Positions 33,583 to 46,111 of a stretch of 64,000 nt of DNA are shown in pieces. The translations under genes and the position numbers were made by a program. The notes under the pieces are model-generated. The model had not been told where the DNA came from, made no database searches, and saw nothing but the letters and a program-made list of their open reading frames with translations. How positions within the stretch are numbered: position 1 is the stretch's first letter; every line of letters starts with the position of its first letter. Source of the DNA: Marsupella aquatica. Its lineage: Eukaryota > Marchantiophyta. The stretch lies in NCBI GenBank assembly GCA_973895155.1, contig OZ316894.1, positions 16,306,001 to 16,370,000 on the forward strand, read 5' to 3'.

Positions 33583-36500
33583 TTACATCCTATCTTCCCT
33601 TTGTCTAGGTGCACACTTTATGATCTCATCCACCCTTAATATCATCTCTGCTGCTTCAGTTGCAGAAAGCAAAATTGCTTGCTTTACTTTGAAAGCCTCA
33701 TAAATACCAAGAGTCTCCATATCTCCAACCTGTGAGTAGAACAAATATAAAAGGCAATCAATACTCTTCCCCGGATTCCCATAACACATGTATACCAGAA
33801 GTTTACATCAACCTTCCATAAAACAATTCCTCAGTTCAGTACAGTAAAAGCCAACTGCATCGAAACAGACTCCACACCATCTAGTTGCTGTAGGCGTTTT
33901 GGCACTTTATGGTTGGCACGCCAAGCAACAAAAAACACTTACCGCTCCTGTGATTACATCAATGCCTGCTCGGCTATCATTTCCGAAATGAGCAGCACGT
34001 AGCTTTGAAACAAGATCCGCACTGTCCAGCCCAGCATTGTCAGAAATTATGGAAGGGATTGCACGCAAAGCACTTGCAAAAGCTTCAATGGCAATAGACT
34101 TCTTGCCAGGAGTCTTTCTGGCAAGCTCGTCCACATGCTGAGCCATCAGCATTTCCGGCCATCCTCCACCCCAGACAACCCTACAGTCTTGAACAGTAGA
34201 GGCGAGCACGCACAGGGCATCATGAAGCGATCTCTCTGCTTCATCCAGGACATGCGAGCTGCACCACAAGTTAAAACACCAAACTTAAATGAGAGAACAT
34301 CAACACAATGCTGGACCGTCATGACTACTCAAACCTCAATGCACGTCATGTAAAACCAATTATAAGAGGCCACAGAATTAGTCTCATCGCGAAAGGCATC
34401 TATCGAAATCATAAACACCACGCAATCCGGCACGCAGTTCTTTATCATACACTTTTTCAAGAACAGATAAACAACGTCTCTACTGGCGATGAATGACGGT
34501 CTCTGCCTATGCAAAATCAACATATGTTGGTCACATCTGTGTTTCTTCTACACATGGGAAACAAAGTAAACGCCTCACAATATCACTTGACAGTTGATGT
34601 AAAGGTTCCAATTGTCACTTTAAAAATTTTCTTGGCCACCAACCAGTTTGAAATCTTTGCATCAAATACTCATTCATCCCACCTTTCCATGCAAGGCTGT
34701 CAGAGACATTGAAGTGCATATTTAATCCGACTCAGCGCTTTTGAAAATCTAAGACAGGTCACGGTTGATGGCTCCAAACCTTGCTCCTCTCAGAACAATC
34801 GTACAGGCTTGGCCCAATTCGACACCCGAGAAGTGAATAAGTTTGTCTTCGCCAATCATAATCTCCTCGATAAGTTTGCAGTGGCCAAGCTTTACGGATT
34901 CTGGACTATCAAAAGTAGATGTGATTTCACCTCCAGTTACTAGTGCCAAGCGCTCAATACCGTCAAAATCAGCATGTTCAATTGCCATAACTCCAGCGTC
35001 GGCGAACAGCTCCTCAGGAAAGTTGTAGATTAATTGACGGTTAACGAAGCAGTTGATTCCATGCGCTATAATTTTCTGAACCTTTGCTTTCATTTTATCT
35101 TTCTCAGCAGCTTCTATGTCAGCTACTTTTTGCATGGCATCCACACGGACACGTGCGCCATAAATCTTTATTTTGTCCGTATCCATAGCAGTATTGGCAA
35201 CCAATATGTTGGCATTTTCAATTCGTTTTGGCTGGCCAACACCTATCTTCTTATCCAGAATAAACCTGCCAAAAGCTCCAGAACGTGAAATCCTGTGAGT
35301 ACGATGCATTCGCAAAGCTAGACGACAGATTCACATTACCCATTCGAGACAGCAGAGAGGTAGCCCTTATCGGCTCGTGGGTAGTCTAGAAAAAAATAGC
35401 TTGTCAGTTGAACTCAGTACTGGGAACATGCTTGCTTGATCACATACCCTTCATCCAGGTAAGAATCTCTCAATGAACCTCCGCACTTCTTGATTATCTG
35501 GATTGCTTCCAAATTGCCACTTCCCTGAGAAGGCAAGAGCACAGATAAGGTTCACAGTCCGCGCATGTAGTTATTAACTAAAAGAAAGGGCTAGATGAAA
35601 GAGAACACGTTGCTTGACCAGACTCGCCACACCACCGAATAACTGAAAACTTGCACCAGAAGAAAATACTCAGACCAAGCTTTAGGTAGACATTGCATTT
35701 TTTTCCAAATCGTGCCAAGTAAGCAGAGAGTCTACAGTTGGGATTGACCTGCTGCTTGCTTACCTTTAGCCGCAAGACAGCATCCACTGCAAGATTGGCA
35801 AAGTACTCCTTATCGTGGGACAGAATCTTTGAACTCAACGTTGTCATTGCAATGTTAACCAGGTCAGACCGAAATCTCTCTGCCAGTCGATGATTCTAAT
35901 CAGTACTAGTGAAGTAATTAAGAAGTAGCATAACACAAAATAAGGGAGAGTGAACCCGACACTTTAAGTAAAAATGTAGGACGCCCGTCTAACCCGAACG
36001 TTAATAGTACCTCATTACTATTCGGAATCGTGACTAGCCACTAGCCACAAGCCTGTACACACGATACCTACGTTCTACGAGCAGTAACGTAAATAAAAGA
36101 CCAGACAACAAAAATGGGCGCTCCGAGAGACAATTGGCCCACACGGCTTTTACCCTAACCAGGTAGTTTTGAATATGGCAGCTCTAGTACGCAAAAAAGA
36201 GGAACCCGACACCTAAAATCAGGAAGGAACAGTGCGAGAGTAAGCAGCACAATGTGCGCTCTATCCGAAGTGTACCTGGGTCATCTTTATTGTTGCGCAC
36301 TTTACTTTCTAAAACTTCTCTTGCGCAGTCGACAGCCATTCGATATCCTGTGATGGAAAGAACAGCCCATGCTTAGTGCAAAACGCATCAACTCAGTACG
36401 ACACTGATCTTCTGAAGTCATGATGTATAGTGAATCGTCTTCTTTGCACTACGCAACGATTGGGTTGGACACTCATGTCTAAATAATCAATAAATAACCC

Positions 36501-37816
36501 CTTACCGGCAATAATGGTCATTGGGTGAATTTTTTGGCTAATTAGTTTCTCTGCCTCCCTCAAAAGTTCTCCAGCTAAAACCACTACAGATGTGGTTCCA
36601 TCGCCCACCTCGTCGTCCTGAACCTTCGAAATGTCTTCAGAGGAAAGATTGCGGTTACGACCAACCTCCACGGCACAGAATTGAGAAAGTACGAGCTAGC
36701 TACTACATTCAAAAGCTCTTCATACTTCATCAAATTGTCATTCTGCCAGAAACGATCTGACTAATGACTATCCGAGAACAGTAACCGTTCAATCAGCTTC
36801 CAACTGAAAATCCTTACTATCAACACGTAAAGGATACCAACGAGAACTTTAGCGGCCGGGTTGTCGACGTGCAACGACTTCAAAATGGTTGCCCCGTCAT
36901 TGGTCACGGTGATTGAATGACCCCTTCCAGTTGATTGCAGAATCTTATCCTGATATGACAGAAGCAAGCGGCGAAAGAGCAAGGGTCATGAGAAAATCCG
37001 GATACACTCTAATTGCACTATCCCGAACGAAATATGTTAAGGACCACTCCCTAAACAATACAGCAATGCCGTCCTTGCGGGTGCGGAGGACCAGTAAAAG
37101 TTACTGCTATTGTCGATCGGGAACTCAATAAGTCTAGGTTTCCAACCTTCATATCGCCAAAAAAGAGAAAATTGCTGCACATACCATTCCCTTCGGCCCA
37201 AGGGTACTTTTGACAAGGTCTGCGATGGCCATCGCTCCAATGAACGCCGCCTGCGGGGAAGACGGACAAGAAAAGAACAACTTCGTCGGTAAAATCGACG
37301 TTACCATCGCAGACAGGCACAATGCTGAAAAAAACTTTGTACTATCCGGCATTGTCACAAAATCAACCTCACAAAACCAGTCTTGAAGGATGATTGTAAA
37401 TCTCTTGTGTGTGGATGCACAAGAAAGAGCGGGAGTTCCATAAAGACATCTTCAACATGTAGAGTTGTATTCAAAGTTACCATTCTGGCCCGTTCTCCTT
37501 TCTCTTCCATTGCCTCCTCTTTGAACAGATTCCCCTGTACAAACGAAACATACATGAACTTAAACCAAGCATAGAGGATATTCGAACTGACCACAGAAGA
37601 TCTCCCTCCTCTCTTGAATGTTCGTCATCGTACGTCGTACCATTCGGAACGCCTCAATCGCCAAAAATTATCTTTCCCTGCGCTGAAAACATTTCCACAT
37701 CTTCTTCCGCGACCAATTTCACACAGACACACCAGGAGGAAAGGACGGTAACACAGAACAACACGTAGCAGCAAATCCTCGATAATTTGATAAGCGCTAC
37801 TCACCCCGACCGCCAT
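33583..37816 (-). CDS. CCT2: T-complex protein 1 subunit beta (chaperonin CCT2), 11 exons
   Basis: Exons: 37816-37805, 37534-37481, 37250-37185, 36949-36838, 36634-36506, 36347-36276, 35879-35764, 35524-35448, 35265-34780, 34258-33943, 33729-33583. All junctions are GT-AG and in phase; the total is 528 codons plus stop, matching the family length (about 527-535). Landmarks: [21 protein letters not shown], the nucleotide-binding GDGTTS in exon 5, [18 protein letters not shown], and the beta-specific end [18 protein letters not shown] ... [12 protein letters not shown]2 is one of eight subunits of the cytosolic TRiC/CCT ring, which folds tubulin and actin using ATP. The tiny first exon encodes only M-A-V-G. 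I first considered the eta subunit, but the C-terminal half fits beta throughout. Confidence 0.97.
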
Positions 37817-38157
37817 GTTGCCTGATCGCTCGGCTCACAACCTGACGCACTGGCCGATTGCTCAGATGCAATGCGGATAGATCTAGCGCTCGACGGTTTG
37901 ATTCTAAAAAAATTCAGGTCCGACTGGCTCGCTCACTCTAAACCACTGGAGAAGGACCTCCTGCTCCGCCTCGACACAGCAGAATGATGAACACTACTCC
38001 AGTGCCTGATACTCCCGTAGGTAGGAAGAAAATGAGGAGATTACTCTGTTCCTCTCGACGTTCTCGATGAAAGAAACTGCAAGCGACCTAAACCCTTCAG
38101 TACGATCGAAATCACAAAGAAAACCCTAACAGACACGAGAGGTACAGTAGGTGTACC

Positions 38158-38279
38158 GGCGTTCGTGACTGGGGAGGTCACCGGTTACAGTAGAATGACT
38201 TCCCGGCTTCTCGGAATTGGCGTTCGTGACTGGGGAGGTCACCGGTTATATTAGAATGACTTTCTGGCTGGACTCAGAA
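38158..38279. repeat. 61-bp tandem duplication
   Basis: Copies at 38158-38218 and 38219-38279 share GGCGTTCGTGACTGGGGAGG and TCACCGGTTA; a handful of C/T and G/T changes separate them. It sits about 340 bp upstream of the CCT2 start, so it could affect that promoter. Confidence 0.85.
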
Positions 38280-38436
38280 TCACCACGGCAGGCGGATGGT
38301 GACTCAAGCAAGGGCGGGAGAGGAGATCTGCCCTGTTCAAATGTAGAGTAGTCGTAGACGGAGGGGAAGCTGAGGGAAGCAGGACCTGTCGTCCGTTTCG
38401 GTTCCCGGGCGCTCAATTGCGAGGGAAGCCGCTTGA

Positions 38437-38736
38437 TATTGTACAGTCCACCGCGCATAAGTGCACCAGTGGATAGTGCACCGTGGATAAGTGCACGACG
38501 ATACCTCAATATCAGTGCGTTTTCTTTGTAAAATGAATGCACTCGAAAAGTGCAGATTTTGTAAGTGCATGTTTACCATCACTAAAAGTTTCCTGGAGCT
38601 GAATTGTGTGGGATGTGCTTGTTATTGTACAGTCCACCATGGATAAGTGCAGGAGGATCCCTTAGTACTCCCTTTGTAAAAATGAATGCACACAAAAATA
38701 CAGATTTTATAAGTGCCTGTCTACCATCACTAAAAG
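38437..38736. repeat. Direct repeat rich in AAGTGCA motifs
   Basis: Copy 1 (38437-38588) and copy 2 (38623-38736) both begin TATTGTACAGTCCACC and end TACCATCACTAAAAG. Each carries several (A/T)AGTGCA words, about ten in 300 bp, and more follow to 38900. Copy 2 lacks about 38 bp. Origin unknown. Confidence 0.75.
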
Positions 38737-39919
38737 TCAAAAAAATGTTAGTGCATATAAGCATTTATCTGATCAACGCATAATGAGTCCTATTTGATGT
38801 GACAACACGTGGGAAATTTCATGAACTTATAGGGTGGTGCATTATCACTCACATATGGGAAAGTGCATAAGTGACTTTGTATCGCAAGCACTTATAAAGT
38901 TAGTACCGTGGATAAAATAATGCAGGGTCGGCCCTTCATCCCTTGCAATCCATGCATAGCATAATGGTGCCTAGCCAAATAGATTTGAAATTTGTCACTG
39001 ATCTAGGCTCATATGTGAGGTGTCCTTGGGTCATCTCCACCTGTGGCGGCCTGTATCTCATCAGAACTCCAATCAATGGTTGGATTAGGGAGAGATATGC
39101 TTAGTAAACCCCCATCTGGAAAAAGTTTGCTTAATCAACCCCCTCCATATTTTTCCCCAATCTGGACCGTTGATAGACCTTAGGGGGTAGATCAAGTAAC
39201 AAGTTTCATTTTGGGGGTCGATCAAGCAAATACCTCTGCATTAGGAGGTGTTGAAGTTGGTGTGGGGTTGTCCTCATGGTTGACCAGGTCAGGTTAGACA
39301 AGGTTGCTGTCTCATAAATGACAGAACACCATCAATGAAAATATGACAGAGTTGTGCCATGTTTTGGCCGCCCACAGTTACTCTGCCTATTCCTCCCTTG
39401 CGTTGCCTGAGTTATGGTACCTCAAAAAGCTGCACAACTCCTCATCCCTCCTCTCTAAGCATCTTTGTGAGGTCAAATAAGGGTGAACTTTGCTTCTTGG
39501 GAAAAGTTGGCTGGAGCCATATATATTTGACACCCCCTATTGAAAACGCATCTATACGGTACCACTTGCAATTGATTATACTAGAGTTTGCCTACTTGGA
39601 AAAGTAGGCACCCACTATTGGATACACAGAAATATTTCTTGCCAATGATGTGTCCAACCAGTGGAGAGTTAGTCACCTCAAGGGAAAAACTGGTCCAAGG
39701 GCTTTGACACCCTCAATGTGTATAGCTTTGACAGCCTCTATTGGATACACATAAATACCACTTACTAGTGATTATACTCTCACTAGCTGTGAGTGGGTTA
39801 CAAACCACTACTCATCCAACTAGGTTGTGTTCAATTCCAGGCTTTGAAACCCCCTACCTATTGGTTTTTCCTAGGAGGACTTGCAACCCTTACTGGAAAG
39901 CCTTATTGTAACTGGATGT

Positions 39920-40038
39920 TTATTTTATTCTTTATTTATTTAGGGGAAATCTATGAAACCCCACAGAAAATAAGTCTCAACATTTGAACTCTAGACCTAT
40001 GAGTCTCAACTCAAGTGAGCTACCACCCAGCCATGCCT
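39920..40038 (-). repeat. SINE-like element, tRNA-related head
   Basis: On the minus strand: GGGTGGTAGCTCACTTGAG (box A-like), then GAGTTCAAATG (box B-like), then a body containing GGGGTTTCATAGATTTCCCC and a tail rich in AAATAAA. A second copy lies head to head at 40105-40200. Promoter boxes are imperfect. Confidence 0.5.
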
Positions 40039-40104
40039 CTCTAAGCTATTGCAGCTGGGTTTTGATAGAAACCAATAACTACAATGCAAGTGCCCAGAGA
40101 ATTG

Positions 40105-40200
40105 AATGGAGACTGGTAGGTCTCGGTTCAAATGTTGTGATTGATTGTCCCCTTTCTATGAGGTTTCACAGATTTCCCCTTAAACAAATTTAAACAATGC
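40105..40200 (+). repeat. SINE-like element, second copy in inverted orientation
   Basis: GGTAGGTCTCGGTTCAAATG (box B-like GGTTCAAATG) is followed by TGAGGTTTCACAGATTTCCC and an A-rich tail. It aligns with the minus-strand copy 39920-40038 over the second half. Confidence 0.5.
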
Positions 40201-41456
40201 AACAGGTCATATCCATGAAGTGGGTTGGGTGGAGACTATGGTAGCTGATTGGTGGGAGTGGAATGACAGAGTGGTGGGGCAATGACTTAGGAGTCCCTAA
40301 GTTGAAAACCAGACAGGAGTCACTAGTTTATGGATACATTTGGGAGGCAAAATATAAAATTACCACGGCAATAAGTACAAATATATGTGCACCATAGCAC
40401 TAGGCCCTGTGTATATATAGAGGTCAAATATGGAGATCCCTTCTCACTGGAACTATCATCATTAGACCTGGTTCCCAATTCGTTTTTCCTTGGGTACAGC
40501 TTGGGCGATGTGTGAGCCTGGTGTGATAGTCTGGTGTTAAGGGGATGAAATGGTGTTTATTAGCTTGCACAACATCCATTTGTGATTGTCAGGAACAAGG
40601 AGACAATTTAGGCACCAACAATGAGGTTTTTGGTGTTAAGGCCGTTATCAATCGCATGACAACACCGACAAAGTTAACTCTATTTCAGATGAGCACAAAG
40701 TTGGTCCAATATGATCAATCATGATTTCACTTACCACTTGAAAGTTTTTCACGTGTGTCAACTGAAAACCGGTGTTCCTGAGTAATGACATGATATCTTG
40801 ACATCTTTTAGGTTCAAAGCCAACAGATCGCCAAGGAGACCCATTTGATAATGTAAGTGAGATAGGATGCAAACAAGAAGGAGACAATCTATAGGTCACA
40901 TTTCCATCAAAATTGTAAAGGGTTCTATCTGAGTAATATTACCAACAAGTATATCCAAACTTTACCAATCCGTATGGACAAAATAAAACACAATTGTAAT
41001 CCCTAAACCAAGAGGTCCCAAGTTCAATCACCCTCCCACATGCAAGGGATGTGGAGGGTATGTGTGTATGTGTGTGGGTGGGGTTTAGGGTTTACTGGTT
41101 CTCCTTGACCCAAGCTAGTAAACTTTGGGGCCCTTGTCAACTGTGGGGCCTGGTTTGGATCCCTGATGGATCCGTGGGCATGACCCCCTTGTGGCCACCC
41201 TATAGAGGCACATGCTTTGCTCTGGTTTGCCTAGTATCCTCTCTTGAGTTGGTCTCTAGGTTGCAAGGCCAAACAGATGAGACAATGTCAAAATGCATCT
41301 TGGTTTCATTTTCCCAAAGGCCATGGTCCCTATCCTGAAACCTTCACTAACATAATTTTTGTACTGAATGCAGGTTATTGGGGTGTAACCATTTTTTGAG
41401 GTACCTAATATTCCCATAATTTCTTGCCCAAAATTAACCATTTTCCTGCACTAATT

Positions 41457-41564
41457 ATAAACTATAATGGAGGTCTAGGCAAGGGTTTTAGCCCAAACCC
41501 TGCTCCAAATATAAACTATAATGGAGGTCTAGGCAAGGGTTTTAGCCCAAACCCTGCTCCAAAA
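41457..41564. repeat. 54-bp tandem duplication
   Basis: Copies at 41457-41510 and 41511-41564 differ at the last base only. The word ATAAACTATAATGGAGGTCT starts each unit. Confidence 0.95.
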
Positions 41565-42675
41565 TGCTCTGAAAAGCTTTCTAGCCAATCCATTGATCAG
41601 GTTTTTCTCACTTTGGGGTTCCGTGACTTTTAGGTCAGAGGGTTATAGTAGGGGTGTACTCACTTTAGTGATTTTCTCACTTTCTGACAGAGAGTTACAC
41701 CCACCCAGGCCTGACCCCATTATCCTATACAATGAACCCCAAACCAGATCCCCATTATCCCTTTGAGACCGCCCTATATATTGAGTCCATTGCTCTCTGG
41801 TTGGTGCATCTTACTTATAAAGCGACAACTATAAACTAGAGTTGGGGTCTAGGCTTCTAGAATGAAACATCTAGAGAGTAACTCCCTACTCATCATATGG
41901 ATGGGAAAATTTATGAGTATAATATATATTAAATGATAATCATGCATGCTTTTTATTCTGATTTCTATTAATATTAAAAAAAACTCTATAACCCCACCAT
42001 AACATATGTGTATAGAAAATAATATGATATATTATTATTAAAATGATGACAAATATGATAATTTTGTATCATTTAATTAACCTCAAAAAATATTAATTTA
42101 TTAATATATTTTGATGACATTTTATTTTACCCTCCACTATTTACAAAAATAACTGGGTAGTAGGGGCTAGTTTTATTAAAAACAAAAGAAACGCCCCACT
42201 CTAGTAGACTCTCTTTTACTTAGTCAGTTCAGACTGCACTACACAGCGACACCTCAGCGGCAAGGATTATCCGGCGGCATGCAGGCCAGGCCCACGGGGC
42301 AAAGGGATGAAGAGAAACAATCCATAGGTGACAATCACACGACCAAATGCGGGGCAATACATCGGAACACAACTACACTTCGATTTGGGTGCAATGTGTC
42401 CGAAAGACGTCCTCCTTACTTCGCGTGTAAATGTCTCTGTCGCCCAAACGGAGAAATCGAAGGAGGCGATGAGCCGTGGTGGAGCTGCAGGTGGTAATGG
42501 AGACAAGGCTTCTTCCTGATTGCTAGTGTAGTGCGCTGCTCCTCGGACCATACTTTCCATTTTGTGCTTCGGGGATTGCAATTTTCGCATCTGTCATTGA
42601 TGCACTGTGTATCGATCATGGTCCTTCTCGATCGATCATCACTACCACCACCACCTCCTCCACGGGCTGGCTAAT

Positions 42676-45600
42676 ATGGCTCTGGCTAATGAGCTTGTGC
42701 ACCAGCTCCTTCATGCGCAGCTGCAGCACTGCATTGCTTCATCAGCGGCGGCGAAGGCTAAGAATGTACCACGACGACATTCATTTGAGGACCGCGGGCC
42801 TCTCTGTTCTCTCCGTTGGAGCCCTAATAGTGGTGCTCCTGGCAGAAGAAGTAGTGCATCTCCTGCGAGCAAAGAGGCAGCGATCTTTCCGTCGTCATCC
42901 CGGACACGCAGAATTACGCCGTGCGTGAAAAGAAGTCCAGGAGCAGGTGGTGGCAGAGGCAGGAACAGTGTTGAAGCGGCTTTAGTGTCGGAACCACAGA
43001 GCAGCTGCAGCAACCCGTCCTTACTCGTCGACGGTCTCGTTGTCACTGGCGGTTATCCACTGGCTGGTCATGTTCAGGTTAGCGGAGCAAAGAATTCGGC
43101 ACTGGCTGTGCTGGCGGGAGCGTTGTGCACCGAAGGGGAGGTCAGATTGCAGAGGATTCCCGATTTGGAGGACATACGAAGGATGATTCAGGTTTTGCAG
43201 TCCGTGGGTGTGCGCGTCGGGCGGTGCTGCTCTTCTTCTGGCAATGGTAGCATAGTGGTCGATGCGAGTCATATTGCGTCCGTTGAGCCCTGTCCGGAGG
43301 CAGTGAGGAAGCTGAGGGCTGGCTTCTTCGTGATCGGGCCTCTCATTGGCAGAACGGGTGAAGCTGTGGTTCCTTTACCAGGTGGATGTAACATAGGTGC
43401 CCGGCCGATAGATCTCCATGTTCGTGGACTTGAAGCTCTTGGCGCCCAAGTGGAGATAAGGTAAGGCAAATTCTAGGATTTTCTTGTTACGTTGAATGTT
43501 CTGTCTGTCTTTGGTCATTGGCTTCATAACGCCCTCGCTTATGAAAGAAACCAGCCAGCCTGTGTAATGCACTGTGGTCATTGGCTTATAACGCCGTCGC
43601 TTATGGGGAAAAACCAACCAGCCTGGGTAATGCAGGTGTGATTGACTGTCCCAGTGACATGAGTGTATGGTAATGAATTGCACGGCATTCAATGCAATCC
43701 GATTTCGTAATCCGTTTTCTTAAAATGTTTGCTTGAGCATTGAATCTGCGTGGCATGGGTAGTAGTATGGACAGTCACGGACGGACCTGGCCAGCTGTCC
43801 TGTGCAATTCTTACCTTAGGCCAGTACGAAAGTCATACTTGTGTATGTCTCTCTTTTCTCGAATCAATAATATCACTGTACGAGTGTATCCAGTACAGTC
43901 CATCGTTCTGGTGCTATATTGTGGCCTTCTTCACGTAGATAGCGTACACTCTGCGTTCTTGTGTTCTCCGGATTAGGTAGGCAGGCAATGTCGTCGTTTA
44001 GATCCGTAAATCAGTTTCTGTTGAAGTCGTGTGCTAGACAGTCACACACGTACAGACTTGTTTGTCCGTTCGTATGATAGTCCGGTCGAGTCCGCTACGA
44101 AATTTATTTTGAAGGAAGGCTACCGGCTTTTTCTTATTTGCAGGCAAGGAAAGGTCTATGCACGTGCGTCGAGTGGTAAAAGATTAGTTGGGGGAGAGTT
44201 CCATTTTAATTATCCGAGTGTCGGGGCCACAGAGACTCTCATGATGGCTGCCACTTTGGCTGACGGAAGAACTGTGTTGTCCAATGTGGCTCAGGTGTGA
44301 CCACATTGCTTACATTACTTTCCTTGCTCGATCTCTGCCCTCCTCTGTTCGGGTTTTCTGACTGAATTGCCGTGCAGTACAACTTCAACAGGTTCATTCA
44401 GTTTCCTCTCTTGAATGGATTCTTCCTGCATTTCATTTTCTTTCGCAATTTTCTCCTCTTCGAACCGCTCTCCTTCCATTCAGCTAGGCATGGTGGCTCG
44501 TCCTAGCTCCCTCCGTCAGCGCAATACAATGCTTCTTCTGTGTATGACAATTCTTGGGTATCGAAGAACAGTACAGTAGTAGCTTAATAAGCTACGAGCG
44601 AATCCTGCAATCGCCGCAACCAAAGTGCTTGATATCCAGTCCACGTTTCCTCGTCTACGGAAAATGTCATGTACAGAATTGAAGCTGTCGTGTCATCAGT
44701 GGGGTCCTTGATACAGCCTCTGTGAGGAGTTTCCCTTCCAGCGTCCTTTTGGCACTGGTCGGTGTCTCTCTGTTGATTAGTTGCTATATCGTCTCTGACA
44801 CACTTCGTTGTTCCCAGGAACCAGAGGTGGTCGACCTTGCTGAGTTCTTGATCTCATGCGGCGCTTGTATCCATGGAGCTGGAACCGGGACTATTGTGAT
44901 CACTGGTGTGAAAAAATTGCACAGCACGGACTACACAATTATACCGGACCGTATAGAGGCCGGGACGTTCCTAATTGCCGCTGCGATTACTCGGTCTGCG
45001 ATCTCTATGTCCCCCGTTGTCCCACACCACCTGACGGCGGTAGTCGACAAGCTGCAACACATGGGCTGTCAAATTCGGCAGACAAGCCTCGACAGTTTGG
45101 TTGTGAGATACTCATCCTCAACCCGTTGTCCACCACAAATATTCAAAAATTGTGCACGAAAGTTCTTGATGCATTTCACCTTCTATTTGGCGCGGTACAA
45201 TTGGCATACTTTGAGGCGTCAAAGATATCAGTCATGAGTGGGGCAATATAGAGTCCGGAATCTATACTGATGAGGACAATGTCGATGTCTTGAAAACAAT
45301 TGCAGATTAGTTCTGCCCAAATTTCTCGAAGCTCAAGTATTACGACTCTTCCTTACCCTGGATTCCCCACTGATCTCCAACCCCAGTTCATGACACTGTT
45401 AACTACATGTAGCGGACAGGCCATAGTTGAAGAGACTGTCTTCGAAAGTCGGATGCGACACGGTAAAAGCTCTACACGTCATTACCTCCACAATGTGTTG
45501 TAATCATGGGACAAGTTTATCAAAATGACACAGCCGGCTTGTACTTTTCCTCAGAGTTCTGAATGTCGTCTCGAATATGAATATTTCACTTTGGTTTGAG

Positions 45601-46111
45601 CCTCCAATGCTGTAATTTGCAGTGAAAGAGCTTCAAAGGCTTGGAGCAACAGTCAGGGTGAGCAAGAACGTCGCTGTTGTTCGCGGAAAAGATGAGGGCA
45701 GGTAAACTTCAGGGAAGCATTTCCTCCAAGTTAGGACTGTCCCTCGAATGCGAAGTTAAACAGATCTCGTGTATGGTCTAGGAATAGCAATGCTTTCGCG
45801 TGTATTGTCAGATAATACGAAAGTCAACTTCGAAGATATGAAAAAAGTGACAATATGAACGCGTTTCCCCCCTGACCCTGAAAGGGCTAACGTCGTTTTC
45901 TTGTCCTTTTCCCCGCAGTCCCTTAGTTGGAGTACCAGTTACTGCCACGGATCTGAGAGCTGGAGCAGCTCTGGTGCTTGCAGGCATGGCTGCCGAGGGT
46001 ACTACTCTTGTTGAAGGTGTAAGTCACATTGATAGAGGCTACGAATTATTTGATAAAAAGCTTCGTGGGCTTGGAGCCAATGTGCTACGCCTTCCCATAC
46101 CTTCCTGCTGA
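42676..46111 (+). CDS. MurA: UDP-N-acetylglucosamine 1-carboxyvinyltransferase, plastid-type MurA
   Basis: Six exons: 42676-43460, 44144-44294, 44818-45102, 45306-45462, 45623-45701, 45919-46111. GT-AG and in phase, giving 549 codons plus stop. The enzyme transfers enolpyruvate from PEP to UDP-GlcNAc, the first committed step of peptidoglycan synthesis. Residues 1 to about 114 are a Ser/Arg/Ala-rich extension that looks like a plastid transit peptide; the catalytic core follows. Visible key residues, named by E. coli numbering in brackets: K139-N140 in VSGAKN (K22/N23), C238 in [11 protein letters not shown] (C115), D430 in GFPTDLQPQ (D305), R525 in HIDRGYE (R397). C115 is Cys, so it should be fosfomycin-sensitive. 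The start is the first in-frame ATG. Introns and transit peptide argue for a nuclear gene, not contamination. MurA is kept in mosses and some other seed-free plants, where plastid division needs peptidoglycan. Confidence 0.96.
43513..43634. repeat. 63-bp tandem duplication in MurA intron 1
   Basis: Units starting 43513 and 43576 share GGTCATTGGCTT, ATAACGCC-TCGCTTATG and GCCTG-GTAATGCA, with scattered changes. Intronic, so no coding effect expected. Confidence 0.8.

Larger units (their letters stand above)
37817..42675. other. Intergenic between CCT2 and MurA, repeat-bearing
   Basis: CCT2 promoter and 5' flank (37.8-38.1 kb), short tandem duplications, SINE-like sequences and AT-rich DNA (41.9-42.2 kb). 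The two genes are divergent, about 4.9 kb apart. No further coding exons seen. Confidence 0.5.

Noticed and set aside
33583-37816. Assignment of the chaperonin gene as the eta subunit (CCT7)
   Set aside because: The assembled protein follows beta-subunit sequence from KSTLGPKGM through the end (APRQREDRM), and its length fits beta.
42676-46111. MurA as bacterial contamination or recent transfer
   Set aside because: Five GT-AG introns in phase, a long transit-like N-terminus and plant genes and repeats on both sides.
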